Shown in pieces: positions 55,334-58,174 of a stretch of 58,174 bases of DNA. The stretch covers positions 1 through 58,174 of the forward strand of contig CAZLSW010000012.1 of NCBI GenBank assembly GCA_964562375.1. The letters are read 5' to 3'. Source of the DNA: JAJPXC01 sp964562375. Lineage in GTDB: Bacteria; Bacteroidota; Bacteroidia; Bacteroidales; Muribaculaceae. Under the pieces are notes generated by a model. It saw only the letters and a program-made list of their open reading frames with translations. It did no database searches and had not been told where the DNA came from. Within the stretch, counting starts at the first letter, position 1, and each line of letters starts with the position of its first letter. The translations under genes and the position numbers were made by a program.

Positions 55334-57400
55334 TTATTTTATAGAAGTAATCAAGATTTTCTGGCCACCCATGATGTAGATGTTGCCAGGAACGACGGTG
55401 TTGACGCGACGGCCCTGCAGGTCGTAAATCGCGGCCTCGCCCTCGGCGGGGTCAACGCCGATAGAGTTAATCGCTGTCAAGGGGTCGTACTCATCGGCAG
55501 GCTCATTCAACGAGATGCTCTTAGCGGGCACTTCGTTGGAGGCTACCAAAACAGTGTGGTTGGCGGGGATGGTCGACGTGGCGATGAACCAGGGAGTGTC
55601 CATGTAAACGGTTGCGCCATCGGTGCGGCCGCCTTCAATCTTGTTCTCGCGAGTGCCAAGGTCGTAAACTTCCTGGGTATCCTGATCGTAGTCGATACGC
55701 CACTCATGATAAAGGATATCCTCGTCAACGGGGGTGTCGAGCAATACCGAGTAAACGACAGCCGACGCGCTCGACGATGTGTTGACGTCACGCTGGATAT
55801 CGATCTCCTCGTCATCGTCGATGATAAAGCCGTCGCCCGTGGGGGTATAGTCACCTGATTGCTCCTCCCAGATTATCTTGACGATATTATCGGCCAGCTC
55901 GGTGGTCTTCATATCAACCAAAACTGGGGTTTGACGGTCAACCTTGCTCACATCATTGTTGACGGTGATATATTTGGCGGTGATGCCCCAATTCTCAAGC
56001 GTCTTTTCCTGGAGGTTGTAGCTGGAGGACATGGTCATCAACTTTGCATTGGCGGGGGTCAACATCTCGAATGGGAAGTCGACAAACCAAGCGATCAGGT
56101 GGCCGTCCTCCTCATTGGGTTTGTTCTTGCGGTGAGCCACAGCGGGAATCGACAGGTAGTTGTCGTTGGTATCCATGGGGATAAGGTTCCAGATAGCGGC
56201 GTTGCCGGCAGCATCGGCTTGCGTCTGGCCGAGCAGACCGAACATCTGGGAATTGTCGCTGGTGGTGCCCACGGTGCTAAACTCGTTGACTCCGTCGCTG
56301 AAGCGGCCGCTGGTCAGGTAAAGTTTCTGTCCCTCCTGGATCGAGGGGATATACTTCAAGAAGCCCTGCATGATCTCGTGCTTCTGCATCTCGGTGGCGA
56401 AGTCCACGAAGTTCAAGCCCATAACCGAAGCGTTGGGAGCCAAATTAGGGTCGAGGAAGCGCTGAATGTACATCTTCAACCAGTTGTAGAGCAACTCATG
56501 GTCGGCGAAGATCTTCTCATAGGTCAACACATATTTATCGCTATCGGCCACATAGCAGTCGCTATAATTTTCGGCGAGGTCGTAGCCCCACGATTTCCAG
56601 CGGGCATACTCCTTAGCGTCGATTGTCTCGCCCGAGGAGAGTTGGGGATGCTCCTTCATGTAATGGCGCATGCACTCAAAGCCGATCTCGAATGATTTCT
56701 TGTTCTGCTCGTTCTTCAAGTAGAACTCGCTTACCTTGGTGCAGTCGATCCAGTTGAAGTAGAGGCGATACTGATTGTCCTTCACCGGCTCGAGGTAGGC
56801 GAACAGGTCGATGTTGGCCGACACCTCCTCGTTGAAGCGCTGGGCGAACTCGGCGAGGCTCTCGGTCATATTGTCCACGCCAAGAGAAGCCTTCTGCTCG
56901 TCGGAGAGCTTAGCTATCTCGTCGTCAAGGCGAGTGGCAACCACCTCAAAAAGGGCCTGCACAATCACGCGACCGGTAGCCATATAGCCCATGTCGCGGC
57001 CGATGCGCTGGATGTCGTAGGCAGCCATGCGGTAATTGTTGAGGTTGACATCGGTGAAGATTGTCTCAATGGCCTCCATGTACTTTGCTTTGGGCGTCCC
57101 AAACACCTCGATACCCTGGGAGCTAAGGTTGCACACCATGTAGTCGCCTGTCAGTTGGCTACCCTTAACGACGGGGAACGCGCGCAGGCGCATTACGGTA
57201 CCAGGTTTGGTCAAGGCCTCTTCTTTGGTGTTGTCGGGGGCCGTGCGGAAGGGGCTTTTCACCTCCACATAACCGGTGCCATCCGTCGTACCAAGAGCAC
57301 TTTGCACTCTGAAATAGCCCGTTATCGGATCGACGGCCGAGGCAGAAAAGCCCAAGGCCATAGCGAGCGCTAACGAGCCTACGGAATAAAGTATTCTCAT
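55334..57400 (-). CDS. Large secreted protein, unknown function
   Basis: A 688-residue exported protein. The signal peptide MRILYSVGSLALAMALGFSA ends near SAVDP. The N-terminal part (GYFRVQSALGTTDGTGYVEV, then NPI-like helices) is followed by a long helical central region (about residues 90-330) and a C-terminal beta-rich part that ends AAIYDLQGRRVNTVVPGNIY followed by IMGGQKILI, the tail type shared with the 659-residue neighbour. I do not recognise a catalytic domain. It is GC-rich. The two surface proteins share strand and tail and may be one operon, with the hairpin at 55286 between them. Confidence 0.7.
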   Translation of the reverse strand: MRILYSVGSLALAMALGFSASAVDPITGYFRVQSALGTTDGTGYVEVKSPFRTAPDNTKEEALTKPGTVMRLRAFPVVKGSQLTGDYMVCNLSSQGIEVFGTPKAKYMEAIETIFTDVNLNNYRMAAYDIQRIGRDMGYMATGRVIVQALFEVVATRLDDEIAKLSDEQKASLGVDNMTESLAEFAQRFNEEVSANIDLFAYLEPVKDNQYRLYFNWIDCTKVSEFYLKNEQNKKSFEIGFECMRHYMKEHPQLSSGETIDAKEYARWKSWGYDLAENYSDCYVADSDKYVLTYEKIFADHELLYNWLKMYIQRFLDPNLAPNASVMGLNFVDFATEMQKHEIMQGFLKYIPSIQEGQKLYLTSGRFSDGVNEFSTVGTTSDNSQMFGLLGQTQADAAGNAAIWNLIPMDTNDNYLSIPAVAHRKNKPNEEDGHLIAWFVDFPFEMLTPANAKLMTMSSSYNLQEKTLENWGITAKYITVNNDVSKVDRQTPVLVDMKTTELADNIVKIIWEEQSGDYTPTGDGFIIDDDEEIDIQRDVNTSSSASAVVYSVLLDTPVDEDILYHEWRIDYDQDTQEVYDLGTRENKIEGGRTDGATVYMDTPWFIATSTIPANHTVLVASNEVPAKSISLNEPADEYDPLTAINSIGVDPAEGEAAIYDLQGRRVNTVVPGNIYIMGGQKILITSIK

Positions 57401-57488
57401 AGTCTATAAATGATGTAAGTTGTTAAGTAAGAATTATCTATCCAGATTTTGTTTGTTTAAATACACTTATGTGTGTGGAATGGAAGCA

Positions 57489-57496
57489 CAAAATTA
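57489..57496 (-). promoter_or_regulatory. -7 element TAATTTTG for the 688-residue protein
   Basis: Exact consensus on the minus strand, ~89 bases upstream of the ATG at 57400. No clear -33 partner. The 290-base gap up to 57690 otherwise shows no supported gene. Confidence 0.5.
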
Positions 57497-57690
57497 AACA
57501 AAAATTAGCATTACCCCCCCCTAATTTGTTAACAAATCTTAAATTAGAATCATTTTCAACACTTTTCAACCAAATAACCAACAAAGAAAACCAATTGACC
57601 ACCGTAGAGTGACCACAAAAAGACATAAAAGTAACACAAAATCGCCACGCGGAAGCCACTAAAAGGCCGTCGAAGGCCGGCCCCACCTGG

Positions 57691-57996
57691 CTACATCCCC
57701 GAGGCGGCGAGCAGTCCGGCGACGGTGAGCTTCACCATCACAGTGGCACCGCAGATGACGATACCCGCCACAGCGAAACCGCGGGGATGCTTGAACGAGC
57801 CGATAAACGACAGGAAAGCGGCCAAAAACCATATCACCCAATCGACCACCGGCACCCACGAAAAGAGGATAGCCATCACGGCCACAATCAAACCGATTGT
57901 GCCTACGTCATTGGTCACCGGGCGGCGGCTGCGCCTGGCGTTGGTTTCAGATATGCGTAAATATGCCGAATCGGCATAAGTTGAATATAGTTGCAT
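57691..57996 (-). CDS. Small membrane protein, unknown function
   Basis: A 101-residue protein from the ATG at 57996 (MQLYSTYADSAYLRISETNA). The longer frame beginning GTG at 58059 is rejected because that codon lies inside the -7 promoter element. After a basic N-terminal segment (RRSRRPVTNDVG) there are three hydrophobic stretches: TIGLIVAVMAILFSWVP, VDWVIWFLAAFLSFIG and FAVAGIVICGATVMVKLTVA. The pattern resembles small two- to three-helix bacterial proteins of the DUF6142 type only loosely, so no family is claimed. Confidence 0.65.
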   Translation of the reverse strand: MQLYSTYADSAYLRISETNARRSRRPVTNDVGTIGLIVAVMAILFSWVPVVDWVIWFLAAFLSFIGSFKHPRGFAVAGIVICGATVMVKLTVAGLLAASGM

Positions 57997-58058
57997 TAGT
58001 TCAAGGCAATAATGTAATGAATGATCAGATTCGCGTAGTAGAAGTATGATATATGCCA

Positions 58059-58088
58059 CAAAGTTAACACATTTTTTTCAAATACAAA
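58059..58088 (-). promoter_or_regulatory. Promoter of the small membrane protein
   Basis: On the minus strand, TTTG (58088-58085) and TAACTTTG (58066-58059), centres about 24 bases apart. Confidence 0.65.
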
Positions 58089-58090
58089 AA

Positions 58091-58168
58091 GTTTTTAGTT
58101 GTTAGTAGCTAGTTGTTAGTTGTTAGATGTTAGTTGTTAGTTGTTAGTGGTTAGTTGGTAGTTAAGGA
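58091..58168. repeat. Heptamer array (TAGTTGT type) at the window end
   Basis: About ten 7-base units, TAGTTGT dominating. On the minus strand, which is the coding strand of the gene at 57996, it reads ACAACTA just upstream of the promoter. Confidence 0.9.
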
Positions 58169-58174
58169 GGTTGA

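Noticed and set aside
57438..57686. 82-residue minus-strand frame
   Set aside because: It covers the promoter region of the 688-residue protein gene and has no coherent domain or signal; likely chance.

Overview
The window looks like a chromosomal segment of a Bacteroidales bacterium, most likely a gut Muribaculaceae relative. The reasons are: several promoter -7 elements of the Bacteroidetes TAnnTTTG type, few Shine-Dalgarno sequences, Bacteroidetes-type gene families (a DUF3332 lipoprotein, an M49 peptidase with HECLGH, a Pif1-like helicase with a C-terminal HTH_40-like domain, a biotin-carrying carboxyltransferase), and two surface proteins that end in the YNLQGQRV / YDLQGRRV tail common in this order. 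The family placement is inference from recalled protein families; no database search was possible. One 100-base run of N (33712-33811) marks a scaffold gap.

Layout. 1-3040: a HAD phosphatase, then a decayed prophage or mobile island beside a tRNA-Ser(UGA). It holds a 5'-truncated phage MuF-type head protein carrying a nuclease-like toxin domain, a HicB-like antitoxin, a small membrane protein, a truncated phage scaffold gene and a truncated GNAT gene. 3200-8340: housekeeping genes (family 6-like DNA glycosylase, ROK kinase, cdsA-purM, DUF3332 lipoprotein). 8344-17522: five consecutive paralogous multi-pass membrane proteins (GT-C/DUF6056-like), then an acyltransferase-3 gene on the opposite strand broken by a one-base frameshift in a homopolymer. 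Base composition shifts abruptly to AT-rich inside this cluster. 17657-26728 (all minus): radA, a lipoprotein, an M3 peptidase, an EEP family membrane protein, two rhomboid proteases, rmuC and sodB. 26823-38729 (mostly plus): dnaB, HU, an NSS transporter, ruvX-def, ettA, a YitT protein, two outer-membrane barrels and the helicase. 38888-50750: the carboxyltransferase, then dxr-rseP-RlmI-like methyltransferase, DPP III, mlaE-mlaF and a BamA/TamA-like barrel. 50762-58174: an AT-rich four-helix-bundle (S23) gene framed by perfect 32-bp inverted repeats, gph, a Cys-rich Spy-like protein, a palindromic 104-105 bp tandem repeat, two large secreted surface proteins and a small membrane protein.

The most unusual feature is in the gaps between genes. 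At least ten intergenic regions carry arrays of 7-base (sometimes 8-base) repeats such as TAGTTGT, GGTTAAT, GTTTAGC and CACTAAC. They are strand-polarised. Directly after a stop codon the coding strand usually reads the TTAG/TTAATGG form; directly before a start codon it reads the complementary CTAAC/CCATTAAC form. Co-oriented neighbours are therefore separated by inverted, hairpin-capable arrays. Because 7 is coprime to 3, these arrays place stop codons in every frame. The S23 element at 50762-51255 has ends made of exactly this kind of repeat, which suggests a possible link between the dispersed arrays and a small mobile element. I consider this the best candidate for an undescribed system in the window.
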